From assembly GCF_025847205.1 (NCBI RefSeq), contig NZ_JAOYTH010000004.1, positions 1 to 64,000 on the forward strand: DNA of 64,000 nucleotides. The letters run 5' to 3'. The notes under the pieces are model-generated. The model was not told the origin of the DNA, ran no database searches, and saw only the letters and a program-made list of their open reading frames with translations. Source of the stretch: Pararhizobium sp. YC-54. GTDB lineage: Bacteria > Pseudomonadota > Alphaproteobacteria > Rhizobiales > Rhizobiaceae. Positions 17,086-27,805 of this stretch are shown piece after piece. Within the stretch, counting starts at the first letter, position 1. Every line of letters begins with the position of its first letter. Position numbers and translations under genes: made by a program.

Positions 17086-18318
17086 ATGGGTATCCGCAAA
17101 TACACAGTCATCGGAGCGCTCGCACTTGCAGGCGTCTCGATGTTTGGTCTTTCCGCCAGGGCGGAGGATGTGAAACTCACCGTCTGGTCGCTTGACCGTG
17201 ACATCCAGCCGGCACCGCATCTGGTGGCTGACTTCAACAAGCTCAACAACGGCATCCAGATCGAGTACCGGCAGATCCAGTTCGACGATGTTGTCAGCGA
17301 GGCGATGCGCGCCTACTCGACCGGCCAGGCGCCGGATATCATCGCCATCGACAATCCCGAACATGCGCTGTTTTCGTCGCGCGGCGCTTTCCTCGATCTC
17401 ACCGACATGATTTCGAAATCGACGGTGATCAAGCCGGAGAACTATTTCCCCGGTCCGCTGAAATCGGTCGAGTGGGACGGCAAATACTACGGCGTGCCGA
17501 AGGCGACCAACACCATCGCGCTTTACTACAACAAGGACATGTTCAAGGCGAAGGGCCTTGACCCGAACAAGCCGCCGCAGACCTGGGACGAGCTTGTCGC
17601 GGATGCGCGCAAGCTGACTGATCCGGCGGCCAACGTCTATGGCCTCGCCTTCTCGGCCAAGGCCAATGAGGAAGGCACCTTCCAGTTCCTGCCCTGGGCG
17701 CAGATGGGTGGCGGCAGCTATGAGAACATCAATTCCGAGGGTGCCGTGAAGGCATTGACGGTTTGGAAGACGATCATGGACGAGAAGCTCGCCTCGCCGG
17801 ATACGCTGACGCGCGGCCAGTGGGATTCGACCGGAACGTTCAATTCCGGCAATGCTGCGATGGCGATCTCCGGTCCGTGGGAGCTCGACCGCATGACGCA
17901 GGAGGCGAAATTCGACTGGGGCGTGACGCTGCTGCCGGTACCGCAGGAAGGTGCGGAGCGCTCGTCGGCCATGGGCGACTTCAACTGGGCGATCTTCGCC
18001 TCGACCAAGCACCCGGAAGAGGCCTTCAAGGCGCTTGAATACTTCGCCTCGCAGGATGACAAGATGTTCAAGAACTACGGCCAGCTTCCGGCCCGTTCCG
18101 ACATCGCGATCCCGGAAACCGGTCAAGCGCTCAAGGACGCCGGGCTCAAGGTGTTCCTCGAACAGCTGAAATATGCCAAGCCCCGCGGCCCGCATCCGGA
18201 CTGGCCGAAGATTTCCAAGGCAATCCAGGATGCCATCCAGGCGGCCCTGACCGGTCAGGCAAGCCCGAAGGATGCGCTTGATCAGGCCGCCGCAAAGATT
18301 AAGGCCGTGTTGGGCTAA
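17086..18318 (+). CDS. Periplasmic sugar-binding protein of a second CUT1 importer
   Basis: 410 residues. The signal peptide starts at ATG 17086 ([20 protein letters not shown], cleavage near ARAED), with CAGGAGGA just upstream. The mature part is an SBP_bac_1 fold ([38 protein letters not shown]). It binds the substrate for the permeases encoded downstream. It is separated from the first permease gene by a 264-base gap filled by a nested palindromic repeat, parallel to the hairpin that follows the other binding-protein gene of this window. Confidence 0.9.
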   Translation: MGIRKYTVIGALALAGVSMFGLSARAEDVKLTVWSLDRDIQPAPHLVADFNKLNNGIQIEYRQIQFDDVVSEAMRAYSTGQAPDIIAIDNPEHALFSSRGAFLDLTDMISKSTVIKPENYFPGPLKSVEWDGKYYGVPKATNTIALYYNKDMFKAKGLDPNKPPQTWDELVADARKLTDPAANVYGLAFSAKANEEGTFQFLPWAQMGGGSYENINSEGAVKALTVWKTIMDEKLASPDTLTRGQWDSTGTFNSGNAAMAISGPWELDRMTQEAKFDWGVTLLPVPQEGAERSSAMGDFNWAIFASTKHPEEAFKALEYFASQDDKMFKNYGQLPARSDIAIPETGQALKDAGLKVFLEQLKYAKPRGPHPDWPKISKAIQDAIQAALTGQASPKDALDQAAAKIKAVLG

Positions 18319-18351
18319 GCTTGGTCGTGAGGATGGGTGGGCCGCGGTCTC

Positions 18352-18483
18352 CCTCTTCTCCCCAGCGGGGAGAAGGTGGTCCAAAGGGGCCGGATGAGGG
18401 GGAGCCACGATCTCCGTGTTCGCGGAGACACCCCCCTCATCGCCTCGCTCTGCTCGGCACTTCTCCCCGCCGGGGAGAAGAGG
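18352..18483. repeat. Nested palindromic intergenic repeat (rhizobial ctcccc/ggggag type)
   Basis: A 132-base nested inverted repeat. The outer arms CCTCTTCTCCCC (18352-18363) and GGGGAGAAGAGG (18472-18483) are perfect. Each arm also folds on itself (TCTCCCC-AGC-GGGGAGA and TCTCCCC-GCC-GGGGAGA). The middle holds TCTCCG/CGGAGA (18411-18428) and GATGAGGGGG against CCCCCTCAT. Repeats with this core are scattered between genes in rhizobial genomes. It separates the binding-protein and permease genes and may stabilise the upstream transcript. The permease frame stays open through it by chance. Confidence 0.8.
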
Positions 18484-18582
18484 CATCGCCGATGGCCCTG
18501 TGCCATCCAATATTTCCTCCCGGAAGGGGTTGCCTCTCGCGCCAAAACGCCAGGCAGCCCCGTTCGGAGCTTCGGAGGCCCC

Positions 18583-19485
18583 ATGAAGAGGCTCCTTTCC
18601 AGTGTTAGGGACGGCAGCGGTTTCGATATCGTTCTGGTCGCCCTTCCGCTCGGCTTTCTGTTCCTGATGGCGGGTCTGCCGCTGCTCTACAATATCCTGA
18701 TGAGCTTTCAGGAAGTCGACATGTTCAGTCTCGGCACGTTCCTGCGGCCGTTCGTCGGCTTCAAGAACTATACCGACCTGTTTGCCCAGCCGGAGACATG
18801 GCCGATCCTTGGCAATACCGCGATCTTCGTCATCGGTTCGATTGCCGGGCAGTTCCTGATCGGCTTCGGGCTGGCGCTGTTCTTCTGGGTGAATTTTCCA
18901 GGTGCCTCGTGGCTGCGCGGCCTTTTCCTGGTGTCCTGGGTGATGCCCGGCCTGGTCGTCGGCGCCATCTGGAACTGGATCCTGTCGGGTGATTTCGGCG
19001 TGCTGAATTTCATGCTTCGGGAAACCGGTATCATCAGCGGCAATATCTTCTGGCGCTCCGACCCAAACTATTCGCTCTATGCCGTCATCATGGCCAACAT
19101 CTGGCTGGGGACGGCCTTCAACATGATCCTTTTGTCTGTCGGCCTGGCGAGCATTCCCGGCGATCTCTATGAGGCAGCCGAACTCGACGGCGCCAATGCC
19201 TGGCAGCGGTTCTGGACGATCACGCTGCCGATGATGCGTTCGACCATTGGCGCCATCGTTTCGCTCGGTCTGATCTTCACCCTGCAGCAATTCGACCTCT
19301 TCGCCGCGATCACCTCAGGCGGGCCGAACAATTCGTCCAACGTTACGCAATACTGGGCCTGGGACCTGTCCTTCCGGCAATACGACTTCGCCAAGGGCGC
19401 GACTATCTCCGTCATCATGATCGTCTTCGTGATGTTCGCGTCAGTCGTCTATGTCCGCTCCACACGTCATGAGGTGCGCGGATGA
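18583..19485 (+). CDS. CUT1 ABC importer permease (MalF-type), second system
   Basis: 300 residues, six predicted membrane segments, EAA loop with the core YEAAELDGANAWQRFWTITL near residue 205. I chose ATG 18583 (MKRLLSS) because GGAGG stands 6 bases upstream; the frame extends back to 18337 but that part translates the intergenic repeat. Inner-membrane channel subunit with the next gene. The stop overlaps the following start (ATGA at 19482-19485). Confidence 0.88.
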   Translation: MKRLLSSVRDGSGFDIVLVALPLGFLFLMAGLPLLYNILMSFQEVDMFSLGTFLRPFVGFKNYTDLFAQPETWPILGNTAIFVIGSIAGQFLIGFGLALFFWVNFPGASWLRGLFLVSWVMPGLVVGAIWNWILSGDFGVLNFMLRETGIISGNIFWRSDPNYSLYAVIMANIWLGTAFNMILLSVGLASIPGDLYEAAELDGANAWQRFWTITLPMMRSTIGAIVSLGLIFTLQQFDLFAAITSGGPNNSSNVTQYWAWDLSFRQYDFAKGATISVIMIVFVMFASVVYVRSTRHEVRG

Positions 19486-20305
19486 GCGATACCGGCCGCA
19501 ACCGCCTGATGCTGGCGATCGCCCTCGTCATGGCGGCGATCTATCTGTTTCCGCTCTACTGGATGTACATCACCGCCTTGAAAAGCGGCTCGGAGATGTT
19601 TGCGACGCCACCGAGTTTCTGGCCGTCGCAGCCGCAATGGGCCACCTATGCCTTCGTCTGGGAAAGCCGCGGCATGGGCCGCTATCTGTGGAACTCGCTG
19701 ATCATAGCGTTCGGGTCGGTCACCCTCATCACCGTGCTCGGCGTCGGCTGTGCCTATGTGCTGGCGCGCTATCGCAACGTCTGGGTCGATGTCGGGCTGT
19801 TCCTGATCCTGATGCTGCAGGTCCTGCCTGCATCGCTGATGATCACGCCGATCTTCGTCGGCTTCTCGCAGCTCGGCATGCTGAACTATCCGCGTCTTGC
19901 GGTGATCATCGCCATTGCCGCCAAGAGCATGCCGTTCTTCGTCGTTCTGGTGCGCGCCACCTTCATGGCGGTGCCGCAGGAGCTGGAGGAGGCGGCATTG
20001 GTCGATGGCAACTCGCGTGTCGGCGCTTTCTTCAACATCGTTTTGCCGCTTGCCCGCAACGGCATTCTCGTCAGCGCCATCCTGATCTTCATGCAGGCCT
20101 TCGGCGAGTTCGTCTATTCGAAGTCGATCATCCAGGCAGTGGAACTGCAGCCCGCCAGCGTTGGCCTCAACTCGTTCATGGGGCCCAACACCAATGAATG
20201 GAACAACATCATGGCCTATGCCACGATCTACGTGACCCCCATTCTCGCCATCTTCGTGCTGCTGCAGCGGCGCATCGTCTCCGGCCTTACTTCGGGAGCC
20301 ATCAA

Positions 20306-20309
<4 letters not shown>
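19482..20309 (+). CDS. CUT1 ABC importer permease (MalG-type), second system
   Basis: 275 residues with a MalG-like N-terminus (FPLYWMYITALKSGSEMF) and the EAA loop LEEAALVDGNSRVGAFFNIV near residue 175. It forms the translocation pore with the preceding permease. It is coupled at both ends by ATGA overlaps (19482 and 20306), so start and stop are well fixed. Confidence 0.88.
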
Positions 20310-21373
<1,064 letters not shown>

Positions 21374-21392
21374 TGCCGGTGAGGCATTTGAG

Positions 21393-21416
21393 GGCCGCCG
21401 CCACCTGACGGCGGCC
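21393..21416 (+). terminator. GC-rich hairpin after the LacI-controlled operon
   Basis: GGCCGCCG (21393-21400) pairs perfectly with CGGCGGCC (21409-21416) across an 8-base loop, 20 bases after the ATPase stop. Only a weak pyrimidine stretch (GCGCTTCTCG) follows, so termination may be partial. It lies between this operon and modE on the same strand. Confidence 0.5.
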
Positions 21417-21541
21417 GCGCTTCTCGTGGCCAGAAAACAGGACTATCCGATGGTTTTATGGGCGGCGTGGAAGGCGTCGCTATACATCGGCAGGCGGGCG
21501 CGATAGTCTTTTACCGATCAAGCCACGGCGCCCTAAACCGC

Positions 21542-21937
21542 ATGACACAGACAGAATCCAATGGTCTTCATCCCGTTTTGCGGGTCGATTTCCCCCATGC
21601 CGAGCGGCTGGGCCGCGGCAAGATCGCATTGCTTGAACATATCCGCGAGACCGGATCGATTTCTGCTGCGGGCCGCGCGATGGACATGTCCTATCGGCGG
21701 GCCTGGCTGCTGGTAAGTGCACTCAACGGCATGTTCAGGCAGGATGCGGTCGAATCGCAGCGCGGCGGCAAGCAGGGCGGCGGCGCGGTCTTAACACCGT
21801 TCGGCGAGGAGTTGATCCGTCAATTCCGTGCGATGGAGGAAAAGACCCATGTTGCGCTGGCATCCGAACTGGCCTGGCTACAGGACAATCTGAATTCCAG
21901 CACAGCGCCGGTCAGAGATCCAGAGCCACGCTCTTGA
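21542..21937 (+). CDS. modE: Short ModE-type molybdate regulator (winged HTH only)
   Basis: 131 residues holding only the LysR-like winged helix-turn-helix of ModE: RGKIALLEHIRETGSISAA, then AGRAMDMSYRRAWLLVSALN and GGKQGGGAVLTPFGE. The C-terminal molybdate-binding TOBE/Mop pair of E. coli ModE (about 260 residues) is missing, as in several rhizobial homologues, so molybdate sensing is not explained by this gene alone. ATG 21542 is the natural start; the frame runs back to 21458. Its 3' end overlaps the 3' end of modC on the other strand by 26 bases. Confidence 0.85.
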   Translation: MTQTESNGLHPVLRVDFPHAERLGRGKIALLEHIRETGSISAAGRAMDMSYRRAWLLVSALNGMFRQDAVESQRGGKQGGGAVLTPFGEELIRQFRAMEEKTHVALASELAWLQDNLNSSTAPVRDPEPRS

Positions 21938-22979
21938 TGATGGCGTGGACCGATTTGCCGGCATGCAGTCCGAGCATGTCGCGCGACAGGATCGTGATGC
22001 GCGAAACGATCGTCACGCCGCCGCAATCGAGCCGGACGTCGACCATGCCTTGGGCCGGTTCGCCGATCTCGATGATCGTCGCCGGCAGAATATTGAGCGC
22101 GCTCAATCCCTCCGGCCGGCTGGTCGCCAGCATGACGTCGCGCGCGGCAATGTGCATCCGCACGCCCTTGCCGATGGCGGCATCAAGGTGCGGCACGCGG
22201 ATTGCGGCCGTTCCGGCCCGCACAAGGGTGATTTGATGCTCGGCGCCGGTTTCTTCGACGATGCCGTCGATCACGGCGCCGGCCTCGCGGCGGCTGATGG
22301 TCGAAGAGGGCTGGCTGAGGATGGTTGCTGCGTCCCCCGATGCGCTGACGCGGCCGTTTTCCAGGATGATGACCCTTGTCGCCAGCCGGGCGACTTCGGC
22401 GACCGAGTGGCTGACATAGATGATCGGAATGTCGGCCTCATCGCGCAGCCGCTCCAGATACGGCAGGATTTCCGCCTTGCGCTCCTCGTCAAGTGCGGCC
22501 ATGGGCTCGTCCATCAACAGCAGCCGCGGATTGGACAACAGTGCCCGACCGATGGCGATGCGCTGCTTTTCTCCGCCGGAAAGGTTTGAGGGCGCGCGGT
22601 CAAGTAGTGCTTTGACGCCGAGCAGATCGACGATCCGGTTGAAATCCGCTCCGCCATGGCTGCGCCGGGCGAACCACCGGCCATAGCCGAGATTGTGCCG
22701 GACACTGAGATGCGGGAAGAGGCGTGCCTCCTGAAAGACATAGCCGAAACGGCGTCGATGCGCGGGCACGAAAACCCGGTTGTCACCTTCGAATAGAACG
22801 TCGCCGTTGAATGCGAGCCGGCCACTCTGCGGCCGGATCAGTCCGGCGATGATATTGATCAGCGAGGTCTTGCCGGATCCCGAGCGGCCGAAGAGGGCCG
22901 TCACGCCCTTGCTTGCAGAGAATGCGGCTTCGATCGAAAAAGCGCCCAGGCGATGGCGGATGTCGACCTCAAGGCTCAT
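21912..22979 (-). CDS. modC: Molybdate ABC importer ATPase ModC
   Basis: 355 residues. Walker A GRSGSGKTSLINIIAG, Q-loop YVFQEARLFPHL, signature LSGGEKQRIAIGRAL, Walker B LLLMDEP, H-loop YVSHSVAEVARLA. The C-terminal Mop/TOBE domain (about 290-355, containing ILPATIIEIGEPAQGMVDV) binds molybdate, the hallmark of ModC. It powers import with ModB; the start overlaps the modB stop by 4 bases. The last gene of modABC, tail-to-tail with modE. Confidence 0.93.
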   Translation of the reverse strand: MSLEVDIRHRLGAFSIEAAFSASKGVTALFGRSGSGKTSLINIIAGLIRPQSGRLAFNGDVLFEGDNRVFVPAHRRRFGYVFQEARLFPHLSVRHNLGYGRWFARRSHGGADFNRIVDLLGVKALLDRAPSNLSGGEKQRIAIGRALLSNPRLLLMDEPMAALDEERKAEILPYLERLRDEADIPIIYVSHSVAEVARLATRVIILENGRVSASGDAATILSQPSSTISRREAGAVIDGIVEETGAEHQITLVRAGTAAIRVPHLDAAIGKGVRMHIAARDVMLATSRPEGLSALNILPATIIEIGEPAQGMVDVRLDCGGVTIVSRITILSRDMLGLHAGKSVHAIIKSVALDL

Positions 22980-23677
22980 GCCGCATCAACCTTCTTCGCC
23001 GCCAGGTTTGCGAGAACCTCCGAAACCATCAGGGCAGCCATCGAAATGACGATGGAGATGACGGTCAGGCGAAACGCACCGGCATCGCCGCCGGGAACCT
23101 GCGTAAAGGTATAGATAGCCGAGGACAATGTCTGGGTTTCGCCGGGAATGTTGGAGACAAAGGTGATCGTCGCGCCGAACTCGCCCATCGCCTTGGCAAA
23201 AGCGAGAATCATGCCGGCGATGACGCCCGGCAATACAAGCGGCAGTGTGACGGTGAGGAACACCCAGACCGGTCCCGCCCCCAGCGTTGACGCGGCCTGT
23301 TCCAGCCTGCGGTCGACCGCTTCGATCGACAGGCGAATGCTGCGCACCATCAGCGGGAAAGCCATCACGGCGCAGGCAAGGGCGGCCCCGGTCCAGCGGA
23401 ACGAGAAGACGATGCCGGTATATTCGGCGAGAAACGCGCCGATCGGTCCGCGTTTGCCGAACAGGACCAGAAGGAGAAAGCCGGTGACAACGGGCGGCAG
23501 GACCAGGGGCAGGTGAACCACGCCGTTCACAATGGATTTTCCCCAGAAACGGCCGCGCGCCAGAAGCATGGCGATAGCGATGGCGAACGGCAGGCTGACG
23601 AGCATGGCGACGAAGGATACGCGCAGGCTGAGGCGGATCGCCGTCCATTCCGCATCGCTTAAAACCAACCAGTCCAA
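22976..23677 (-). CDS. modB: Molybdate ABC importer permease ModB
   Basis: 233 residues, about five to six membrane segments, with the EAA-type coupling loop LEQAASTLGAGPVWVFLTV near residue 135. The GEFGAT stretch (AKAMGEFGATITFV) is characteristic of ModB/CysU-type permeases. It forms the inner-membrane channel of the high-affinity molybdate importer. It is 85 bases downstream of modA and overlaps modC by 4 bases. Confidence 0.93.
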   Translation of the reverse strand: MDWLVLSDAEWTAIRLSLRVSFVAMLVSLPFAIAIAMLLARGRFWGKSIVNGVVHLPLVLPPVVTGFLLLVLFGKRGPIGAFLAEYTGIVFSFRWTGAALACAVMAFPLMVRSIRLSIEAVDRRLEQAASTLGAGPVWVFLTVTLPLVLPGVIAGMILAFAKAMGEFGATITFVSNIPGETQTLSSAIYTFTQVPGGDAGAFRLTVISIVISMAALMVSEVLANLAAKKVDAA

Positions 23678-23762
23678 ATGTGTATGCTCCGTCCTTGACA
23701 GTCAGACGATAGGCGCTCGATTCATTCGCGGATAGAGCGCCTATCGTCTTATTTGAGGCAGT

Positions 23763-24557
23763 CTATTTAAGGATGGTAAAGCCCTGGGCTTCGAACAGGG
23801 CGGCTGCCTTGGCCGACTTGACGAAGTCGACATAGGCTGTTGCGTCCGGGTTCTTGCTGTCGGCGGTGATGGCGATCGGGTAGACGATCGGCGGATGGCT
23901 GTCTTCCGGGAAGGTGCCGGCAACCGTCACGCCTTTGTCGGCGGCGGCGTCCGTCTGGTAGACGATGCCGTAGGGAGCCTCGCCCTTGGAGACCAGCAGA
24001 AGGGCAGCACGGACATTTTCGACGCCGGCCACATTCTTTTCGACCGAGGACCAGATGCCGAGCTTTTCCAGTGCGGCCTTGCCGTATTTGCCGGCCGGAA
24101 CGGAATCGACGGCACCCATGGCGAGTTTTTCGTCGCCGAGCAGGCTCTTGAGATCAAGCCCGTGCTTGATATCGACCGGAGCCGCATCCTTCTTGCCGGT
24201 CACAAGCACGATGCGGTTGCCGAGCAGGCTGGCCCGGGTATCGGTCTTGATCAGGTTCTTTTCGGCGACGTAATCCATCCAGGCGAGGTCAGCGGAGATG
24301 AAGACGTCGGCCGGTGCGCCGGATTCGATCTGCTTGGCGAGTGCCGAGCTTGCGGCATAGGAAACGGTGGTTTCCTTGCCTGCTTCCTTCTGCCATTCGG
24401 CATTGACGGCATCGAGTGCGTTCTTGAGGCTTGCCGCAGCAAAAACCGCAACCTTTTCGGCAGCGGCTGCAGGCTGGGCGAGGGACGCGCCGCCGACCCA
24501 GAGCGCGATGGCGGCAGTTCCCAGATATTTCAGCAAGGTTCGACGTTCAGTGCGCAT
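23763..24557 (-). CDS. modA: Periplasmic molybdate-binding protein ModA
   Basis: 264 residues. The N-terminal signal peptide (MRTERRTLLKYLGTAAIALW, cleavage near PAAAA) has a twin-arginine-like RR but probably uses Sec. The mature region starts VAVFAAASLKNALDAV, the conserved ModA opening with the oxyanion-binding serine, and continues with SSALAKQIESGAPADVFISA. It binds molybdate or tungstate. Start ATG 24557 has GGGGA 8 bases upstream. First gene of modABC. Confidence 0.93.
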   Translation of the reverse strand: MRTERRTLLKYLGTAAIALWVGGASLAQPAAAAEKVAVFAAASLKNALDAVNAEWQKEAGKETTVSYAASSALAKQIESGAPADVFISADLAWMDYVAEKNLIKTDTRASLLGNRIVLVTGKKDAAPVDIKHGLDLKSLLGDEKLAMGAVDSVPAGKYGKAALEKLGIWSSVEKNVAGVENVRAALLLVSKGEAPYGIVYQTDAAADKGVTVAGTFPEDSHPPIVYPIAITADSKNPDATAYVDFVKSAKAAALFEAQGFTILK

Positions 24558-24580
24558 GCAGTCCCCCATTTGCCTTCGAG

Positions 24581-24643
24581 ATATCCCTTTGGATATAACG
24601 ATATAATCCGATTGGCCAGCGTTATATTGATCAAAATATATTG
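24581..24643. promoter_or_regulatory. Candidate ModE-type operator region upstream of modA
   Basis: An AT-rich stretch in the modA upstream gap holds ATATAACG (24593-24600) and its exact mirror CGTTATAT (24620-24627). A second looser half AATATATTG follows at 24635-24643, and there is a small perfect palindrome ATATCC-CTTT-GGATAT (24581-24596). The CGTTATAT half resembles E. coli ModE target sites, though the arms here point outward for the closest pair. Molybdenum-dependent repression of modABC through this region is inferred. Confidence 0.5.
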
Positions 24644-24747
24644 AAACTCATTCGCTCCCGCCTGTGGCTTGCGGCTTGCCATCGACAGGGCTGAGGTTAA
24701 ATTCGGCGGCGCAGGATTGACCCGGAATGGGCGAGGCAGGAAACGCG

Positions 24748-25449
24748 ATGGAATCGAATGTGAAGATCGAGGAGAGTTGGAAAACAGCTTTGAGCGCGGA
24801 ATTCTCCAGCCCCTACATGACTGAGCTGAAGAAATTCCTCTTGGAGGAGAAAAGCAGCGGCAAGCAGATTTTCCCCAAGGGGCCTGAGTATTTCCGCGCC
24901 CTGGACCTGACGCCGCTCGACAAGGTGCGCGTCGTCATCCTTGGGCAGGACCCCTATCATGGCGAGGGGCAGGCGCATGGACTATCCTTCAGCGTCAAGC
25001 CGGGCGTGCGCTCGCCGCCATCCCTGGTGAACATCTACAAGGAACTGCTTGGCGACCTTGGCATTCCGCCCGCCCGCCACGGCTTCCTGGAAAGCTGGGC
25101 GCGGCAGGGTGTGCTCTTGCTCAACAGCGTATTGACGGTCGAGCGAGCGATGGCCGCATCGCATCAGGGCAAGGGCTGGGAGAAATTCACCGACGCGATC
25201 ATTCGCGCGGTCAACGATCAGGCGCACCCGGTCGTCTTCATTCTCTGGGGATCCTATGCGCAGAAAAAGGCGGCCTTTGTCGACCAGTCGCGCCATCTAG
25301 TGATCCGGTCGCCGCATCCGTCGCCGCTCTCGGCCCATAACGGTTTCTTCGGCACCAAACCTTTTTCCAAGGCCAACGATTTTCTCGTCTCGAAAGGCCG
25401 CGAGCCGATCGACTGGGCACTGCCTGCCAATCCGGAGGTGCCAACTTAG
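24748..25449 (+). CDS. ung: Uracil-DNA glycosylase (family 1)
   Basis: 233 residues. The catalytic motif [18 protein letters not shown] contains the water-activating aspartate; the DNA-intercalation motif [13 protein letters not shown] is also complete, and the uracil-recognition region [10 protein letters not shown] is present. It removes uracil from DNA after cytosine deamination or dUMP incorporation and starts base-excision repair. I prefer ATG 24748 (AGGAAA upstream) over 24727. Its stop overlaps the stop of the convergent exporter gene by 4 bases. Confidence 0.95.
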   Translation: MESNVKIEESWKTALSAEFSSPYMTELKKFLLEEKSSGKQIFPKGPEYFRALDLTPLDKVRVVILGQDPYHGEGQAHGLSFSVKPGVRSPPSLVNIYKELLGDLGIPPARHGFLESWARQGVLLLNSVLTVERAMAASHQGKGWEKFTDAIIRAVNDQAHPVVFILWGSYAQKKAAFVDQSRHLVIRSPHPSPLSAHNGFFGTKPFSKANDFLVSKGREPIDWALPANPEVPT

Positions 25450-26366
25450 GGCAGCGTCTGGGAGGAGGGCGGTTCGGGGTGCTTGGCCTTGCGCCGGGCG
25501 ACGACGCTTTCGCGCCAGACGGTGAAAATGCCGGCGCAGACGACGATCGCTGAACCGAGGATCATGTTGAGGTTCAGCGTTTCTCCGAAGATGGAGACGC
25601 CGATGATCGAGGCGAAGACGAGCTGAAGATAGGTCAGCGGCTGGACCTCCGAGGCGTCGAGCAGCTCATAGGCCTTGATCAGGAAGAAATGGCTGCTTGT
25701 CCCGGTGACGCACAAAAGCAGCATCCAGGCCCAGTCCTGCGGCGCGAGTGCGGTCCAGTAGAACGGCCCGGCAAGCGTGATCGCAATGGCGCCGGCGACG
25801 CCGGTGTAGAAAAAGCTGGTGACCGAGCTGTCGTCCCGGCTGACCAGCCGCGTCGAGATCACATAGATCGCAAAGATCAGGGCCGATGAGATCGGGATCA
25901 GGAAGTTGATGTCGAAGCTGCTGTCGTCAGGCTTCAGGATTAGCAATACGCCGAGCAATCCGACGATGATCGCTGTCCAGCGCCGCCAGCCGACGCGCTC
26001 GCCGAGCAGCGGCATGGAGAGCAGCGCCACGAAAAGCGGTCCGGACGAAAAGATCGCCTGCGAATGAGCAAGGCCGACCCGCGAAAACGAGATGATGACG
26101 ATGACGATCTGTACGACCAGCATGATGCCGCGCAGGACCTGCAGCACTGGCCTCTTGGTCCGGACCGCCGCTGCAAGGCCGCTACGTGACCGAGCCGCCA
26201 GCGCCACGGCAAAGGCGGCAAAGGCCCAATACCGGATCATGGTGATGAACACCGGAGGGTAGAGGCCGCCCAGATGCTTGGATATCGCGTCCTGTATCGA
26301 AAAGATTACAAGGGCAATCAGGACGAAGATATAGCCGGCACGCTTCGAGGTCATGACAATGGTCAT
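25446..26366 (-). CDS. EamA/DMT-superfamily inner-membrane transporter
   Basis: 306 residues with about ten hydrophobic segments and two EamA repeats (first ending near LGVLLILKP, second containing [20 protein letters not shown]). Such proteins usually export metabolites or amino acids, or import in some cases; the substrate is not predictable. A basic C-terminal tail ([13 protein letters not shown]) is cytoplasmic. The start may be ATG 26366 or 26354; neither has a clear ribosome-binding site. It is a single-gene unit convergent with ung. Confidence 0.85.
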   Translation of the reverse strand: MTIVMTSKRAGYIFVLIALVIFSIQDAISKHLGGLYPPVFITMIRYWAFAAFAVALAARSRSGLAAAVRTKRPVLQVLRGIMLVVQIVIVIISFSRVGLAHSQAIFSSGPLFVALLSMPLLGERVGWRRWTAIIVGLLGVLLILKPDDSSFDINFLIPISSALIFAIYVISTRLVSRDDSSVTSFFYTGVAGAIAITLAGPFYWTALAPQDWAWMLLLCVTGTSSHFFLIKAYELLDASEVQPLTYLQLVFASIIGVSIFGETLNLNMILGSAIVVCAGIFTVWRESVVARRKAKHPEPPSSQTLP

Positions 26367-26482
26367 ACACCGGCTATGCGGGAAGCAGCCACGCGATTTT
26401 CGCGACGCAGCAATGTTTGTTTCAAGCCGGCGCTTTCCGGCAACACGGTAGTTTCGAATGCCACAGTGTTGCCGGTCCTATA

Positions 26483-27805
26483 TCAATCCTCGCGGAACGT
26501 ATGCTGTATCTGTTCCGTCAGCGGTTTTGCGAGATAGGAGATTACGGTGCGATCGGCGATCTTGATGAAGACTTCGGCCGGCATGCCGGGATAAAGGGTC
26601 AACCCCTTCAGGGCTGCAAGGCTTTCCGGCTTCGGCTTGATGCGCAGCGGGTAGTAGGTCACGCCCGTGCGCTGGTCGGTAACGAGATCGGGGGCGATGG
26701 TCACGACTTCCGCCTCGACAATCGGCGTGGTGCGCTGGTTAAAGGCGCTGAAGCGGACTTCAACCGGCTGGCCAAGGCGAATCTGGTCGATATCATGCGT
26801 GGCGACCTTGGCCTCGACCGTCAGGCCATCAGCCCCGGGGACGACGAGCATCAAGACTTCGCCCGGGTTGATGACGCCGTTCACCGTGTGCACGGCCAAC
26901 TGATAGATCCGGCCGTCGAGGGGCGCGCGAATATCAATGCGCTTGAGCTGGTCCATGGCGGCGATGCGACGGTCTTCGTATTCGGCGATCTTGCCTTCGA
27001 CGTCCGTCAGTTCCTTGGCATTCTCGGTGCGGCGGTCCTCGTCGAGCTGCAGGATCTGCAGGTCGATTTCGCTCGACTTGCCGGCAGCCTGTGCACGCGT
27101 AGCGATACGGGCGCCGCGGTCGCCTTCAAGCTGGGCGCGATCGCGCTTCAGCTCGGTCAGGCGCTGCATGGAGACGAGGCCCTGACCGTAGAGCTTGTCG
27201 AGACCCGTCAGCTCCTCGCCGATCAGCTTCAGCGCATCCTCGATGGCAGCCAGCTGAACCGTCAGGCCCTTGGTCTCATCCGCAAGCTGGTCCTTGCGCG
27301 ATGCGAGCTGGCTTTTCATGCCGACAAGCGCATTCTTGCGACTGATAAACAGCTTGCGCTCGCTCTGTTCCAGAACCTCGCCTGGCGTGCTGGTACCGGA
27401 TGTCAGCTGGCTCAAGTCTTCCGGGATGGTGAAATTGTCTGATCCGAGCTGCTCTGCAAGCAGGCGGGCCCTGCGCGCATAAAGCTGCGCCAGCGTGTTT
27501 TGCACGATCGACAGGTTGGCCCGCACGGTGGTGCCGTCCAGGGTGATCAGGATCTGGCCCGCCTTGACGGTATCGCCTTCCTTGACCCGCACTTCATGGA
27601 CGATACCGCCGGTCAGGTGCTGGATCTTCTTGACGTTGTTTTCGACGACGACGGTGCCACCCGCGACGATCGCGCTCGATAGCTCGGTGGTCATCGCCCA
27701 GCCGCCGACGCCGGCGACGAGTGCGATGCCGAGGATCGTTACGGCGGTGATATGCCGGCTGAGCGAACGGCGCGAGCTCACTGGGTTTGCTGCGGTATCG
27801 GTCAC
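26483..27805 (-). CDS. prsE: Type I secretion membrane fusion protein (HlyD/PrsE-like)
   Basis: 440 residues. One N-terminal membrane anchor (ILGIALVAGVGGWAMTTELS), a split biotinyl/lipoyl-like domain (GIVHEVRVKEGDTVKAGQIL), a long periplasmic coiled coil (about 100-270), and the C-terminal IRLGQPVEVRFSAF with PGMPAEVFI typical of HlyD adaptors. It links the inner-membrane ATPase to an outer-membrane channel. The start is GTG 27805, overlapping the ATPase stop (GTGA). The symbol follows rhizobial PrsDE; no secreted substrate or TolC gene is adjacent. Confidence 0.85.
   Translation of the reverse strand: MTDTAANPVSSRRSLSRHITAVTILGIALVAGVGGWAMTTELSSAIVAGGTVVVENNVKKIQHLTGGIVHEVRVKEGDTVKAGQILITLDGTTVRANLSIVQNTLAQLYARRARLLAEQLGSDNFTIPEDLSQLTSGTSTPGEVLEQSERKLFISRKNALVGMKSQLASRKDQLADETKGLTVQLAAIEDALKLIGEELTGLDKLYGQGLVSMQRLTELKRDRAQLEGDRGARIATRAQAAGKSSEIDLQILQLDEDRRTENAKELTDVEGKIAEYEDRRIAAMDQLKRIDIRAPLDGRIYQLAVHTVNGVINPGEVLMLVVPGADGLTVEAKVATHDIDQIRLGQPVEVRFSAFNQRTTPIVEAEVVTIAPDLVTDQRTGVTYYPLRIKPKPESLAALKGLTLYPGMPAEVFIKIADRTVISYLAKPLTEQIQHTFRED

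Noticed and set aside
18337..18582. N-terminal extension of the second-system MalF-type permease
   Set aside because: It translates the palindromic repeat; a good ribosome-binding site and family-like N-terminus lie at 18583.
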